From assembly GCA_947631145.1 (NCBI GenBank), contig CANRKF010000004.1, forward strand, positions 1 to 50,743: 50,743 nucleotides of DNA, given 5' to 3'. How positions within the stretch are numbered: position 1 is the first letter of the stretch; the number at the start of each line of letters is the position of its first letter. The notes under the pieces are model-generated. The model was not told where the DNA came from. It worked only from the letters and a program-made list of their open reading frames with translations, and made no database searches. Both the position numbers and the translations under genes were made by a program. Source of the stretch: an uncultured Clostridia bacterium (GTDB taxonomy: Bacteria; Bacillota; Clostridia; TANB77; CAG-508). Positions 33,846 through 42,651 of this stretch are shown here, piece by piece.

Positions 33846-35117
33846 TTGGATAAATTAGTAATTCATGGCCCAACAAAATTAAAAGGAGAAGTTACTATTA
33901 GTGGTGCAAAAAATGCTGCTGTTGCTATTTTGCCTGCTGCTTTATTAATTAATGGAGTTTGCAGAATAGAAAACTTACCCAATATTAGTGATGTAAAAAT
34001 GTACTGTAAAATATTACAAGAACTTGGTGCCAAAATTACATGGATTACAGAAAATGAAATTGAAATTGATACCAGAGATCTTAGTTGTACTCAAGCGCCT
34101 TTAGAAATGACTAGCAAATTTAGAGCTTCTTATTATTTATTAGGTGTTTTACTTGGTAGATGTGGAACTGCAGAGGTTGGTCTTCCTGGTGGTTGTAATT
34201 TGGGAGCTAGACCAATTGACCAACATATTAAAGCTTTTGAAGCTTTAGGTGCTAAAGTTGATATTGCACAAGGTAAAATTACTGCTAAAGCTAAAAAATT
34301 GGTTGGTACTTCTATTTATATGGATATTGTTTCTGTTGGTGCTACTATAAATGCTGTTTTAGCTGCTGTTTTAGCTGATGGTACTACAACTATTGATAAT
34401 GCTGCGAAAGAACCTCATATTGTTGACTTGGCAAATTTTTTGAATACTATGGGGGCTGATATTCGTGGTGCAGGTACTGATGTTATAAAAATTAACGGTG
34501 TAAAAGAGTTACGAGGTAATGCTACATATTCAGTTGTTCCAGATCAAATTGAAGCTGGTACTTTTATGCTTGCTGCTGTTGCTTCTAGAGGAAATATTTT
34601 AATTAAAAATTGTATTCCTGAGCATTTGGATTGTATTACTGCTAAAATTTTAGAAATTGGTGGCACTGTTGAAGATTATGGTGATTCTATTCGTGTTAGT
34701 ATGAATAAAAGACCTAATAAGGCAACTGTTAAAACTCTTCCTTATCCTGGTTTTCCAACGGATTTACAGCCTCAAATGGGTGTCGTTCTTGCTACTGCAG
34801 ATGGTACAAGCACTTTACATGAAAGTATTTGGGAGTCTAGATTTCAATATACTTTTGAGCTTAATAAAATGGGTGCTAAAATAACTGCTCAAGGTAAGTC
34901 TGCTGTTTTTGAAGGTGTAAAAGAGTTAACTGGTTCTCCTGTGTATGCAACAGATTTAAGAGCTGGTGCTGCTTTGATAATTGCTGGAACTATTGCAAAT
35001 GGTGAAACTCAGCTTTATAATATTGAGCATATTGATAGGGGCTATGAAAATATTGAAGAAAAATTTAGAAATTTGGGTGCTAATATTCAAAGAGTAACAG
35101 AACAAATAGAAATGTAA
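33846..35117 (+). CDS. murA: UDP-N-acetylglucosamine 1-carboxyvinyltransferase
   Basis: A 423-residue enzyme for the first committed step of peptidoglycan synthesis (enolpyruvyl transfer from PEP). Motifs are GAKNAAVAILPAALL near the N-terminus and the catalytic loop LPGGCNLGARPIDQH with the PEP-binding Cys that fosfomycin attacks. PDQIEAGTFM follows. The start is TTG at 33846 (DKLVIHGPTKLKGEV), preceded by GGAGG. The first TTG at 33831 overlaps that site. It precedes walJ by 18 bp and is in one operon with walJ and rlmH. Confidence 0.96.
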   Translation: MDKLVIHGPTKLKGEVTISGAKNAAVAILPAALLINGVCRIENLPNISDVKMYCKILQELGAKITWITENEIEIDTRDLSCTQAPLEMTSKFRASYYLLGVLLGRCGTAEVGLPGGCNLGARPIDQHIKAFEALGAKVDIAQGKITAKAKKLVGTSIYMDIVSVGATINAVLAAVLADGTTTIDNAAKEPHIVDLANFLNTMGADIRGAGTDVIKINGVKELRGNATYSVVPDQIEAGTFMLAAVASRGNILIKNCIPEHLDCITAKILEIGGTVEDYGDSIRVSMNKRPNKATVKTLPYPGFPTDLQPQMGVVLATADGTSTLHESIWESRFQYTFELNKMGAKITAQGKSAVFEGVKELTGSPVYATDLRAGAALIIAGTIANGETQLYNIEHIDRGYENIEEKFRNLGANIQRVTEQIEM

Positions 35118-35135
35118 CAAAGGATGAGTTTATTT

Positions 35136-35948
35136 ATGTTTAATTTTTGTAGTTTATATAGTGGTAGTAGTGGAAATAGCTTATTTGTTGAAACTCCTAA
35201 TACTAAAATTTTAATTGATGCAGGTGAAAGTGCAAAGAAAATTGAAAATGCTTTAAATAGTATAAATGTAAATATTGGAGATATTGATGCTATTTTAATT
35301 ACTCATGAACATTCAGATCATATTAAGGGATTGCCTACTTTATATAAGAAGTTTCAAATTCCTATATATGCTAATCGTGAAACTTGGAATGCAATGCCAG
35401 AGGTGGTTTCAAAGGTTGGTGATGGAAATCAAAATTTATTTTTTATAAATGAAAATTTTGATATTGGTGATTTAAAAATTTCACCTTTTTCTATTCCTCA
35501 TGATGCTGCTAATCCTTGTGGGTTTAATATTTATTATGAAAATAAAAAAATTAGTGTTGCAACAGATTTAGGTCATATGGATTCAAAATTAATTAAAAAT
35601 TTGGAAGATAGCTCTTTTATTTTATTAGAGTCTAATTACGATCCTAATATTTTAAAATGTTCTAGATATCCTTATAAATTAAAGCAAAGAATTGCTGGTC
35701 CTAATGGTCATTTATCTAATGAGGCTGCTGGTAAAACAATTTCTTATTTATTGCATAGTGGTCTTAAAAATGTAATGCTTGGTCATTTAAGTAAAGAAAA
35801 TAATTTTCCAGAACTTGCATATAAGACTGTAATAGATGAACTTTGCTTAAATAATTTTGATGAAAATAAAATTAAAATTGGTGTTGCAAGCAGGTATTCT
35901 CCAAGTGATATTATTGATTTAGAGGTATTAAATAGTGTTACATATTGA
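35136..35948 (+). CDS. walJ: Metallo-beta-lactamase fold hydrolase WalJ (YycJ)
   Basis: A 270-residue MBL-fold protein. FCSLYSGSSGNSLFVET at the N-terminus is the YycJ/WalJ signature, and the zinc motif is THEHSDHIKG. Later metal ligands are in HLSNEA and GHLSKENN. I start at ATG 35136, because AAAGGATG is the Shine-Dalgarno and overlaps the earlier in-frame ATG. WalJ is linked to cell-wall homeostasis and coordination of division with replication. The classical walRK genes are not here; instead it follows murA. Its end overlaps rlmH by 14 bases. Confidence 0.93.
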   Translation: MFNFCSLYSGSSGNSLFVETPNTKILIDAGESAKKIENALNSINVNIGDIDAILITHEHSDHIKGLPTLYKKFQIPIYANRETWNAMPEVVSKVGDGNQNLFFINENFDIGDLKISPFSIPHDAANPCGFNIYYENKKISVATDLGHMDSKLIKNLEDSSFILLESNYDPNILKCSRYPYKLKQRIAGPNGHLSNEAAGKTISYLLHSGLKNVMLGHLSKENNFPELAYKTVIDELCLNNFDENKIKIGVASRYSPSDIIDLEVLNSVTY

Positions 35949-36414
35949 TTTAATTTGTGTTGGTAAATTAAAAGAAAATTATTTAAAAGATGCAATATTA
36001 GAATATTCAAAACGACTTTCTAAATATTGCATTTTAAATATTGTGGAACTTCCAGATGAAAAGGTTCCTTCTGTTTTAAATGATGCAGAAAAGCAAAAAA
36101 TTATTTATAGAGAAAGTTCTAATATTAGTTTACATATTAAAGAAAAATCCTATGTAATTGCTTTGGATTTACAGGGTAAACAGTATTCTTCTGAAGATTT
36201 TGCTGAAAAAATGAAAAATATTGCTTTATTAAATTCCCATATTACTTTTTTAATTGGTGGTACTCTTGGTATGTCAAAGGAATTATTAAATAATTGCCAA
36301 GAGTTGATTTCTTTTTCTAAAATGACTTTTCCTCATCAATTAATTCGTGTGTTTTTATTGGAGCAATTATTTCGTAATTTTAAAATTCAAAATAATGAAA
36401 CTTATCATCATTAA
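35935..36414 (+). CDS. rlmH: 23S rRNA (pseudouridine1915-N3)-methyltransferase
   Basis: A 159-residue SPOUT methyltransferase. The N-terminus LHIDLICVGKLKE, the SAM loop LIGGTLGM and the C-terminus MTFPHQLIRVFLLEQLFR then ETYHH are all diagnostic of RlmH. The start is GTG at 35935, overlapping the end of walJ; GAGGT lies 10 bases upstream. WalJ-RlmH adjacency is common in Firmicutes. Confidence 0.97.
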   Translation: MLHIDLICVGKLKENYLKDAILEYSKRLSKYCILNIVELPDEKVPSVLNDAEKQKIIYRESSNISLHIKEKSYVIALDLQGKQYSSEDFAEKMKNIALLNSHITFLIGGTLGMSKELLNNCQELISFSKMTFPHQLIRVFLLEQLFRNFKIQNNETYHH

Positions 36415-36425
36415 TATATATGGTA

Positions 36426-36558
36426 TTGTAGAAGAGATTTATATAATAGAAAAACAAAAATTTAAAAAGATAAATTGGGGGCAACCTTTTCATAAGTTAA
36501 TTTATTATTCATAATACTTAGGGGAATATTATGGGTTTACAAATAATCTCTTCTACAA
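36426..36558. other. 133-bp three-way-junction element with 14-bp perfect closing stem
   Basis: TTGTAGAAGAGATT (36426-36439) pairs exactly with AATCTCTTCTACAA (36545-36558). Inside, ATAAATT/AATTTAT (36470-36476 with 36499-36505) and CATAATA/TATTATG (36510-36516 with 36527-36533) form two further helices. The loops contain GGGGGCAACC and TAGGGGAA. It could be a structured RNA or a MITE. The remaining sequence in 36415-36893 is AT-rich with no gene visible. Confidence 0.55.
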
Positions 36559-36893
36559 AAATAAAATCATTTAATTATTTTTTTATAACAATAAATTTTA
36601 TAAAAAATAAAGTTATTATTTTATATAAAAAATTGTAAAATGTAATTTTAAAATAGAATTTTTTAAAACATAATATTAATATTCTATTGCAAAAAAATAT
36701 TAATATATAAATATTATTACATAGAAATTATTTTTAAAATTTTTTTTGCTAAAATTTTAGAAATAAAATATCTAAGAATAAAATATAAAGAAATAAAACT
36801 AAATATTTGAAGTAACATATAGTTTGTCCTTTCTGTTAATATTAAATTGTACTCTTATATTACTACGATATTTTGACTTTGTCAACAAAAACT

Positions 36894-37421
36894 TTATGAC
36901 ATAATTTGACAAATTATGACAGATGTTATCATTCCTGCTAAGTCTGCTAGCAAAGCAGCAACTAAAATAAATCGTATTTTCTTTATTTTTACACTTGCAG
37001 TATAAATAGCAATTGTATAAAATGTGGTTTCTGTAGAACCCATAATTGTTGAAGCTATTTTTCCTATTAGAGTGTCTACTCCATATTGTTTCATAATGTC
37101 TATTGCTATTCCCATAGATCCACTTCCTGAAATTGGTCTTAACATTGCTAGTGGAAGTATTTGACTTGGTATTTTTAAAAGGTTCGTAATTGGTGATATG
37201 ATTCTAATTATAAAGTCTAAAACTCCAGAATTTCTAAGCAGTCCAACTGCTAAAAATATTCCAAGTAGTGTTGGAAAAAGTCCTATTACTATTTCTATTC
37301 CATCTTTTGCACCGTCTAAAAAAATATCAAATACTTTCTTTTTTTCTTTTAATCCATAAATAATAATCATAATAATTATTAAAGGAATTGCTGATGCTGA
37401 TAAAAAATTTACTATACTCAT
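36894..37421 (-). CDS. spmB: Spore maturation protein B
   Basis: A 175-residue integral membrane protein of the nucleoside-recognition (Gate) domain family. It contains DGAKDGIEIVIGLFPTLLGI, PLAMLRPISGSGSMG and GSTETTFYTIAIY. SpmB works with SpmA in dehydration of the spore core. It begins 2 bp after the end of spmA, so the two are one operon. Full length; starts at ATG 37421 just after spmA stops. Confidence 0.95.
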   Translation of the reverse strand: MSIVNFLSASAIPLIIIMIIIYGLKEKKKVFDIFLDGAKDGIEIVIGLFPTLLGIFLAVGLLRNSGVLDFIIRIISPITNLLKIPSQILPLAMLRPISGSGSMGIAIDIMKQYGVDTLIGKIASTIMGSTETTFYTIAIYTASVKIKKIRFILVAALLADLAGMITSVIICQIMS

Positions 37422-37423
37422 TT

Positions 37424-38098
37424 TTAAAACCTTTTCATTAAAATTTTAGACATTGTTATTCCAACAGTTGCTGCTACTATTGTTGCTATCCAAACTTGTA
37501 ATATAATTCCACTAGGTGAATTTGAATTTAAAGAATTTCGTATTGCAATAACATTAGTTGGTATGAGTTGTAGTGATGCTGTATTAATTACAATAAACAT
37601 TGCCATTGAATTACTTAGTGTATCTTTTTTTGGATTTTCTTTTTGCATTGTTTTCATGGCTTTTAATCCAAGTGGTGTGGCTGCATTTCCAAGTCCTAAT
37701 AAATTTGCTACTATATTCATGGAAATTTCTTCATAGGCTGTTTCGTTTTTTTTCATTTCTGGAAATAAAAAGTTAATAAGTGGTCTTAAAAATTTAGCTA
37801 TTTTTTGCATAAGTGTCGTTTGCTTTGCAATTTCTATAATTCCATTCCATAAACATAGTGTTCCTAAAAATGTTAAAGTTAAATTAACTGCTTCTTCTGC
37901 TGATTTGAATATTCCATTACTTACATTTTCTATATTTCCACTGAAAATTGCATAACCTACTGAAATAATGATAAAAATTGGCCAAATAATATTTAACAAG
38001 GCTTTCACCACTTTTCTATTTATTTGTTTTATATTATTCTTTTTTTTAGGTTTTATTACTTTTTTTATATAAAATATTTTCATATTAAGTTTCGACAT
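37424..38098 (-). CDS. spmA: Spore maturation protein A
   Basis: The same Gate-domain family as SpmB. It contains NVSNGIFKSAEEAVNLTLTF, CLWNGIIEIA, PEMKKNETAYEEISMN and NLLGLGNAATPLGLKAM, all typical of SpmA. The region before the first membrane helix has about 30 extra Lys-rich residues compared with usual SpmA (about 195). I chose ATG 38098; a TTG at 38107 and an ATG at 38083 are also possible, and no good Shine-Dalgarno decides between them. Divergent from the abrB-like gene. Confidence 0.92.
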   Translation of the reverse strand: MSKLNMKIFYIKKVIKPKKKNNIKQINRKVVKALLNIIWPIFIIISVGYAIFSGNIENVSNGIFKSAEEAVNLTLTFLGTLCLWNGIIEIAKQTTLMQKIAKFLRPLINFLFPEMKKNETAYEEISMNIVANLLGLGNAATPLGLKAMKTMQKENPKKDTLSNSMAMFIVINTASLQLIPTNVIAIRNSLNSNSPSGIILQVWIATIVAATVGITMSKILMKRF

Positions 38099-38222
38099 TT
38101 TTTTCAATTTTATTTTCGTTTTTGGATATAAATTATAAATCTTTATTGCATTTTGCCTATTTTTATGCTATTATATTTTTGTAATCAGTTTGTCGAATTT
38201 TGTAGTTTTAAGGAGGATTTTT

Positions 38223-38477
38223 ATGAAATCTACAGGAATTGTTAGAAGAGTTGATGAATTAGGTAGAGTAGTTATCCCTATTGAATTAAGAAATAAATTT
38301 GGAATCGCAGAAAAAGATCCAATTGAAATATATGTTGATGGTTCTTCTATTGTTTTAAAGAAGTATGAACCTAATTGTATTTTTTGTGGGAATTCCAAAA
38401 ATTTATTAGAATATAAAGATAAATTAATTTGTGATAAATGCTTAGAAAAACTTTCTAATATAAAACCAGAAGAATAA
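38223..38477 (+). CDS. AbrB/SpoVT-type transition-state regulator
   Basis: An 84-residue DNA-binding protein. The swapped-hairpin AbrB domain is STGIVRRVDELGRVVIPIEL then RNKFGIAEKDPIEIYVDG. The C-terminal part has two CxxC pairs (CIFCGN and CDKCLEK), a small zinc-ribbon-like tail often seen in clostridial AbrB. The start is ATG 38223 with a perfect AAGGAGG; upstream codons to 38190 precede the ribosome-binding site. It lies next to rsmI and the trmN6-like gene, the same neighbourhood as abrB in Bacillus. Confidence 0.92.
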   Translation: MKSTGIVRRVDELGRVVIPIELRNKFGIAEKDPIEIYVDGSSIVLKKYEPNCIFCGNSKNLLEYKDKLICDKCLEKLSNIKPEE

Positions 38478-38574
38478 AAAAATAATATAAGAATATAAAT
38501 TAATATTTAAAAACTTAATTTATATTCTTATTTTTTAATTTAATATATTTTAATTACTTTATTTGCTGTTTATT

Positions 38575-38720
38575 TTTTCATGTTTATTTAATTTTAATTA
38601 TTTTATTTATTTTTTTATTGATTATTTTTCATATTTATTTAATTTTAATTATTTTCTTATTGATTATTTTTCATATTTATTTAATTTTAGTTTTTTTATT
38701 TATTTTTTTATTGATTATTT
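38575..38720. repeat. AT-rich tandem repeats between abrB-like and rsmI
   Basis: About three units of 42-55 bp with ATTGATTATTTTTCATATTT and TTTAATTTTAATTATTTT. Intergenic between convergent genes. Confidence 0.6.
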
Positions 38721-38727
38721 TTTGTAT

Positions 38728-39555
38728 TTATTTATTTAAAAATATTTGATATATTTCGTTTTTAGTTACTTTTTCATTTTTTGCTATTTGTTTTATTATT
38801 TCTTTTTTGTTTAAACCTTGCTTTTCATAAAATTCATATTGTTCTTCTATTGTCATTTGTTTTTGTTCTTTTTCTTCTTCATTTTCTATTTTTTTTAAAT
38901 CTAATATTATTACAAATTCACCTTTCGGTTGTTTACATAATTCTATTAATTCTGTTATTTTACCATATAATTTTTCTTCATGAATTTTAGTTAATTCTCT
39001 TACCAAACATGCATTAACATCACCTATTTTTTCTAAAATATCTTGCAAAGTATTTTGTAATTTATGGGGTGCTTCATACAATATAACGGTTTTTTGCTCT
39101 TTTTTTATTTTTTCTAAAGTTTCTTTTCTATTCTTTTTATTTAATGGTAAAAATCCAAAAAATGAAAATTCTTTTGTAGAAATTCCTGAAACAATTAAAC
39201 TATTAATAAGTGCACAAGCTCCCGGTATTGGAATTATTTGTATTTGTTTTTGAAGTGCTAGTTTTACTATTTCTTCTCCCGGATCTGAAATTCCCGGTGT
39301 TCCTGCATCTGTTACAATTGCAATATTTTTTCCTTCTATAATCATATTTATTAGTTCTTCTGTTTTTGTTGCTTCATTATGTCTGTGATAACTAATTAAT
39401 GGTTTTGAAATTTCAAAATGATTTAATAATTGTAAAGTGTGTCTTGTGTCTTCTGCTGCAATTATATCTACTTGTTTTAAAATTTTAATTGCTCTAAAAG
39501 TAATATCCTCTAAATTTCCTATTGGTGTTGCTACTAAATAAATTGTACCTTGCAT
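38728..39555 (-). CDS. rsmI: 16S rRNA (cytidine1402-2'-O)-methyltransferase
   Basis: A 275-residue tetrapyrrole-methylase-fold enzyme. LVATPIGNLEDITFRAIKIL, AAEDTRHT and TDAGTPGISDPGEEIV are diagnostic. The ATG at 39555 is chosen because GAGAGGA is correctly spaced before it and overlaps the earlier ATG at 39576. Order with the trmN6-like gene upstream and abrB-like convergent matches the yabB-rsmI-abrB neighbourhood of Bacillus (where abrB is divergent or adjacent). Confidence 0.96.
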   Translation of the reverse strand: MQGTIYLVATPIGNLEDITFRAIKILKQVDIIAAEDTRHTLQLLNHFEISKPLISYHRHNEATKTEELINMIIEGKNIAIVTDAGTPGISDPGEEIVKLALQKQIQIIPIPGACALINSLIVSGISTKEFSFFGFLPLNKKNRKETLEKIKKEQKTVILYEAPHKLQNTLQDILEKIGDVNACLVRELTKIHEEKLYGKITELIELCKQPKGEFVIILDLKKIENEEEKEQKQMTIEEQYEFYEKQGLNKKEIIKQIAKNEKVTKNEIYQIFLNK

Positions 39556-39660
39556 TTTTTTATTTCCTCTCTTCATTTATAAGTTTCTTTTAATTATGAA
39601 AAACAATTATTTTTATTTAAGCTCTATTATTTTATAATAAATTAAATTTTTTAATGCAAT

Positions 39661-39745
39661 TTCCATATAAAATAAGGTTAATCTTCCTTAGTCTTGTCTG
39701 AGCGATTAGCTCGTGGCATTTGTTTGCAAATCAAACGATTTCCTT
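39661..39745 (-). other. Structured leader between the trmN6-like gene and rsmI
   Basis: Three small hairpins: GTTTGATTTGCAAAC, GAGC-TAAT-CGCTC and AAGG-AAGATTA-ACCTT. The last resembles the hairpin at 26108-26124. There is no T-tract. Confidence 0.35.
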
Positions 39746-39772
39746 ATATTGTTTATAACTTTTTACGTTACA

Positions 39773-40519
39773 CTATTTAGCTTTATTATATATTTTTAAT
39801 AGTTCTTCTGTATATTCTCCTTGTTCATTATATATGCATAATGGTTTACATAAGTTTAAATATGGCTTTGCATTTTTTACTGCTTTTATTAAAATTAAAT
39901 TTGGTTCTTTTTTTAAATTGGGTTGAACACATTTTAACATTTTAGGTTCTAATTTATGTTTACATAAAGTACATATTACATCTGCTAATCTTTCTGGTCT
40001 ATGTACTAAGTATATGCTACCTTTATCTTTTAATAAGTATTGTGCTATTGATATAAAATCTTCTAAAGTTGCTGATATTTCATGTCTAGAAATTAATTTT
40101 GTTTTCTCTATATTAATTCCTCCTGTTCCACTTTTTTTATATGGTGGATTTGTTACAATGCTATCAAATGTACATGATTTATATATTGTTTTTAAGTTTT
40201 TTATGTCTTCACAAATAATTTGTATTCTATTTTCTAAATTATTTAATTTTACACTTCTATTTGCCATTTCTGCTACTTCTTTTTGAATTTCTATTCCTGT
40301 TATTTTAGTATTTTTTGTTTTGCTAGATAATAAAATTGGCAAAATTCCTGTGCCTGTTCCTAAGTCTATAATATTACTTCCTGCTTTTATTTCTTTTGCA
40401 AAGTCGGATAATAATACACTATCCATTCCAAAACAAAATCCTTTATTATTTTGTATGATTTTTAAATTTTCTAATTCTAAGTCATCTATTCTTTCATTTT
40501 CTTTTAAAGTTATTTCCAT
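39773..40519 (-). CDS. TrmN6/YabB-like class I SAM methyltransferase
   Basis: A 248-residue N6-adenine type methyltransferase. The SAM loop is IIDLGTGTGILPILL (about 54-68), the acidic loop GIEI, and the catalytic motif IVTNPPY. The N-terminal GFCFGMDSVLLSDFA is typical of tRNA1(Val) adenine-37 methyltransferase relatives (YfiC/YabB). The exact substrate is unproven in Gram-positives. It is upstream of rsmI in the same direction, as yabB is in Bacillus. Confidence 0.9.
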   Translation of the reverse strand: MEITLKENERIDDLELENLKIIQNNKGFCFGMDSVLLSDFAKEIKAGSNIIDLGTGTGILPILLSSKTKNTKITGIEIQKEVAEMANRSVKLNNLENRIQIICEDIKNLKTIYKSCTFDSIVTNPPYKKSGTGGINIEKTKLISRHEISATLEDFISIAQYLLKDKGSIYLVHRPERLADVICTLCKHKLEPKMLKCVQPNLKKEPNLILIKAVKNAKPYLNLCKPLCIYNEQGEYTEELLKIYNKAK

Positions 40520-40760
40520 ATATGCTCCTATTTTTATATTAGTTTTCTATATTATAATTTTTTATTAATTTTTTTAATATATAAATTATATCATATATTA
40601 TCACTATTTTAAATTATTATCATAGAATATATTATTAACTTTAAATTTTAATTAATATTTTGCTAAATAAGTTTAATTTATAAATTATAGTTGCTAATTA
40701 TTTTTTATAGTAACAGAATGGATTTTTTATGGATAATAGAGAAAATAAAGAAAAAATAGA

Positions 40761-40800
40761 TTTAAAAAAAAGAAAAGAGAATTTGTGTAATTCCCTTTTC
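40761..40800 (-). terminator. Intrinsic terminator of the gerM-like gene
   Basis: On the - strand GAAAAGGGAATT-ACACA-AATTCTCTTTTC is followed by eight T. It covers a short + strand ORF (40729-40875), which I therefore do not call. Nothing else is visible in 40520-40900 except AT-rich sequence. Confidence 0.85.
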
Positions 40801-40900
40801 GAGGTTGAACATTTTTTATGTAATTTAAAAAATATTACAAATAGTTTTAAAATTTATCATATTATTAAAAAATAATTTTTATAAATATTTCATATATTTT

Positions 40901-41485
40901 TTATATATTATTACTAGATTTTATAAGACTTTCATTTCTACTAAATGGATCTTTTAAGCTGATAATTTTATCTTTAAAAGTTTGATTTTCTTTTCCATTA
41001 ATTAATATTTTTACTCCATTTACTTCATTAAGCTCTGTTAATGTATTTACTATTGAATAAACTGTTGCATTTTCTGCTTCTAGACCTCCTTCATGATTAT
41101 CTATAAATTCTGAAGAAAAATCTATATATACAATATCTCCTTTTAATTCTATCTTTAATATTTTTGTATCTACTGGTATTGTTGATTTTAGGCTTTCATT
41201 TTTTGGTCCTGCAATTAATAAATTTACTAAAGTTGCATATGGATCTGTAAATAAAGTTTTTACATCTACTAATCTTCCTTCTGCTGTTAATTCTTTTGTT
41301 TCTTTATTTTGATAATATACAGTGGCTATAGTTTGCCTCATTTGTTCATCGCTAATTTCTTCTTCTGGTTGTATTTCATTTACTGGCAGCTCTTCTTCAG
41401 AATTTACTATAAATAAATACACCCCTATTCCTATAATTGCTAAAGCTAATGCACTTACTAAAATTATCCAAACTTTTTTATTCAT
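40901..41485 (-). CDS. GerMN-domain protein (spore germination/sporulation, GerM-like)
   Basis: A 194-residue protein with one N-terminal membrane segment (about 5-26), an acidic linker (EEELPVNEIQPEEEISDEQ) and a single GerMN domain. Domain motifs are LLIAGPKNESLKSTIP, LKIELKGDIVYIDFSSEF and a C-terminal VNTLTELNEVNGVKILING. The family occurs in the germination protein GerM and in cell-wall lipoproteins. There is no lipobox Cys, so it is a membrane-anchored form. It stands alone, with its own terminator. Confidence 0.88.
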   Translation of the reverse strand: MNKKVWIILVSALALAIIGIGVYLFIVNSEEELPVNEIQPEEEISDEQMRQTIATVYYQNKETKELTAEGRLVDVKTLFTDPYATLVNLLIAGPKNESLKSTIPVDTKILKIELKGDIVYIDFSSEFIDNHEGGLEAENATVYSIVNTLTELNEVNGVKILINGKENQTFKDKIISLKDPFSRNESLIKSSNNI

Positions 41486-41784
41486 TGTATCCTCTCCTTT
41501 TTAACTTGTACTATTGGTCTATTGTTATTCAATTTTAAAAAAGTTTAGAACTAATTTATTAAAATATTTTTATTTGGATATAATTTATTTAATTTGACTA
41601 ATTTTTTTTAGTGATTTTAATTAAGATTTATTATAATTTTAGTTGAATTTTAAATTGTTTATAAAAAAATTGTGGTTTTTTTCAATTAATCTATATTATT
41701 TTTTTAAGAAAAAATGTATTGCTTTTTGGCTAATCCGTACTATTTGCATGTTTTAAATATTATATTTTTACAATAGATATTTCA
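41486..41784. other. AT-rich spacer, no gene seen
   Basis: Apart from the promoter at 41785-41813, the 399 bases between the gerM-like gene and hemolysin III hold only AT-rich sequence with no coding or structured feature I can support. Confidence 0.5.
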
Positions 41785-41813
41785 TTGACTTTTAAGGCTT
41801 TTTGTAGTAAAGT
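41785..41813 (+). promoter_or_regulatory. Promoter of the hemolysin III gene
   Basis: TTGACT (41785-41790), 17 bases, TAAAGT (41808-41813), pointing into the gene at 41885. Confidence 0.55.
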
Positions 41814-41884
41814 ATATGTTACTTAGATTTTATTACAATTTATGTTAATATAAATTAATTATTTATTTTGAGGTGAAGTTTATT

Positions 41885-42548
41885 ATGTCAAAACTTAAAG
41901 ATCCTGTAAGTGGTCTTTCACATGCTTTTGGTGCTGTGCTTGCAGTAGTTGGCTTGGTTTTTTTAATTATTTATGCTGCTATGTTTGGTGAAGGTGCTTG
42001 GGATATAGTTTCTTTTACCATTTTTGGTGTTGCGTTAATTTTATTATACACTTTTAGTAGTTTATATCATTTATTAAATTTAAAGGAAACTGGTACTAAG
42101 GTTTTTCGTAAATTTGATCATATAATGATTTATATTTTTATTGCTGCAAGTTATACTCCTATTTGTTTAGGCCCTTTAAGAGGTGGCTGGGGCTGGAGTA
42201 TTTTTGGTGTAATATGGGGGCTTGCTATTTTTGGTGTTTTTCTAACTATTTTTTGGCTTAATGCTCCTAGATGGCTTACTACTGGGCTTTATTTAGCAAT
42301 GGGCTGGGCTGTTATTGTTGCTACTTATCCTTTAATTACTACCTTTATTAATTTAAATGCTCTCGGCTCTCTTTTATGGTTACTTATTGGTGGTATTTTC
42401 TATACTATTGGTGGCGTTTTATATGGTTTAAAATGGCCTAATTTAAAAAATAAATATTTTGGCTTTCATGAGATTTTCCACATTTTTATTTTACTTCGGA
42501 AGTATTTGTCATTTTATTTTTATTTTTGGTTATTTACTTTACATTTAA
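41885..42548 (+). CDS. Hemolysin III family (PAQR/YqfA) membrane protein, interrupted by a +1 shift at CGG codon 205
   Basis: A seven-helix membrane protein of the PAQR superfamily. It starts MSKLKDPVSGLSHAFGAVL (ATG 41885; GAGGTGA is the Shine-Dalgarno, overlapping an earlier GTG). The metal-site motifs SSLYHL and FHEIFHIF are present. After FHEIFHIFILL the zero frame reads CGG and a non-homologous tail to 42565. Skipping the C gives GSICHFIFIFGYLLYI and stop at 42548, restoring the conserved GSxCHF with its metal-binding His. Total 220 residues, normal for the family. The zero-frame product would lack that His. Confidence 0.88.
42497..42499 (+). other. Putative +1 frameshift site (CGG) in hemolysin III
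   Basis: The in-frame context is ATT TTA CTT CGG AAG TAT. Conserved GS.CHF requires CTT then GGA AGT ATT TGT CAT. The junction is the same as in dnaJ and murF: C followed by GGN and a Ser codon. Confidence 0.85.
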
Positions 42549-42651
42549 TTTTGAAAATTGTTTAGATTAAAAAAATATATGAATTTAAATTTTTATATAT
42601 TTGACCTCTTGTATCTGCTTGTATAATTAAAATAAAGGAGTTTTACTAAAG

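Noticed and set aside
40729..40875. 48-codon + strand ORF beginning MDNRENKEK
   Set aside because: No Shine-Dalgarno, and it overlies a strong intrinsic terminator of the gerM-like gene.
12491..42499. Three unrelated pseudogenes or random assembly errors as sole explanation
   Set aside because: Not excluded, but three of three breaks at the rarest arginine codon, all restored as C + GGN + Ser and one in an essential gene, is hard to explain by chance. No frameshift was seen at any non-CGG place in the window outside the relic region.
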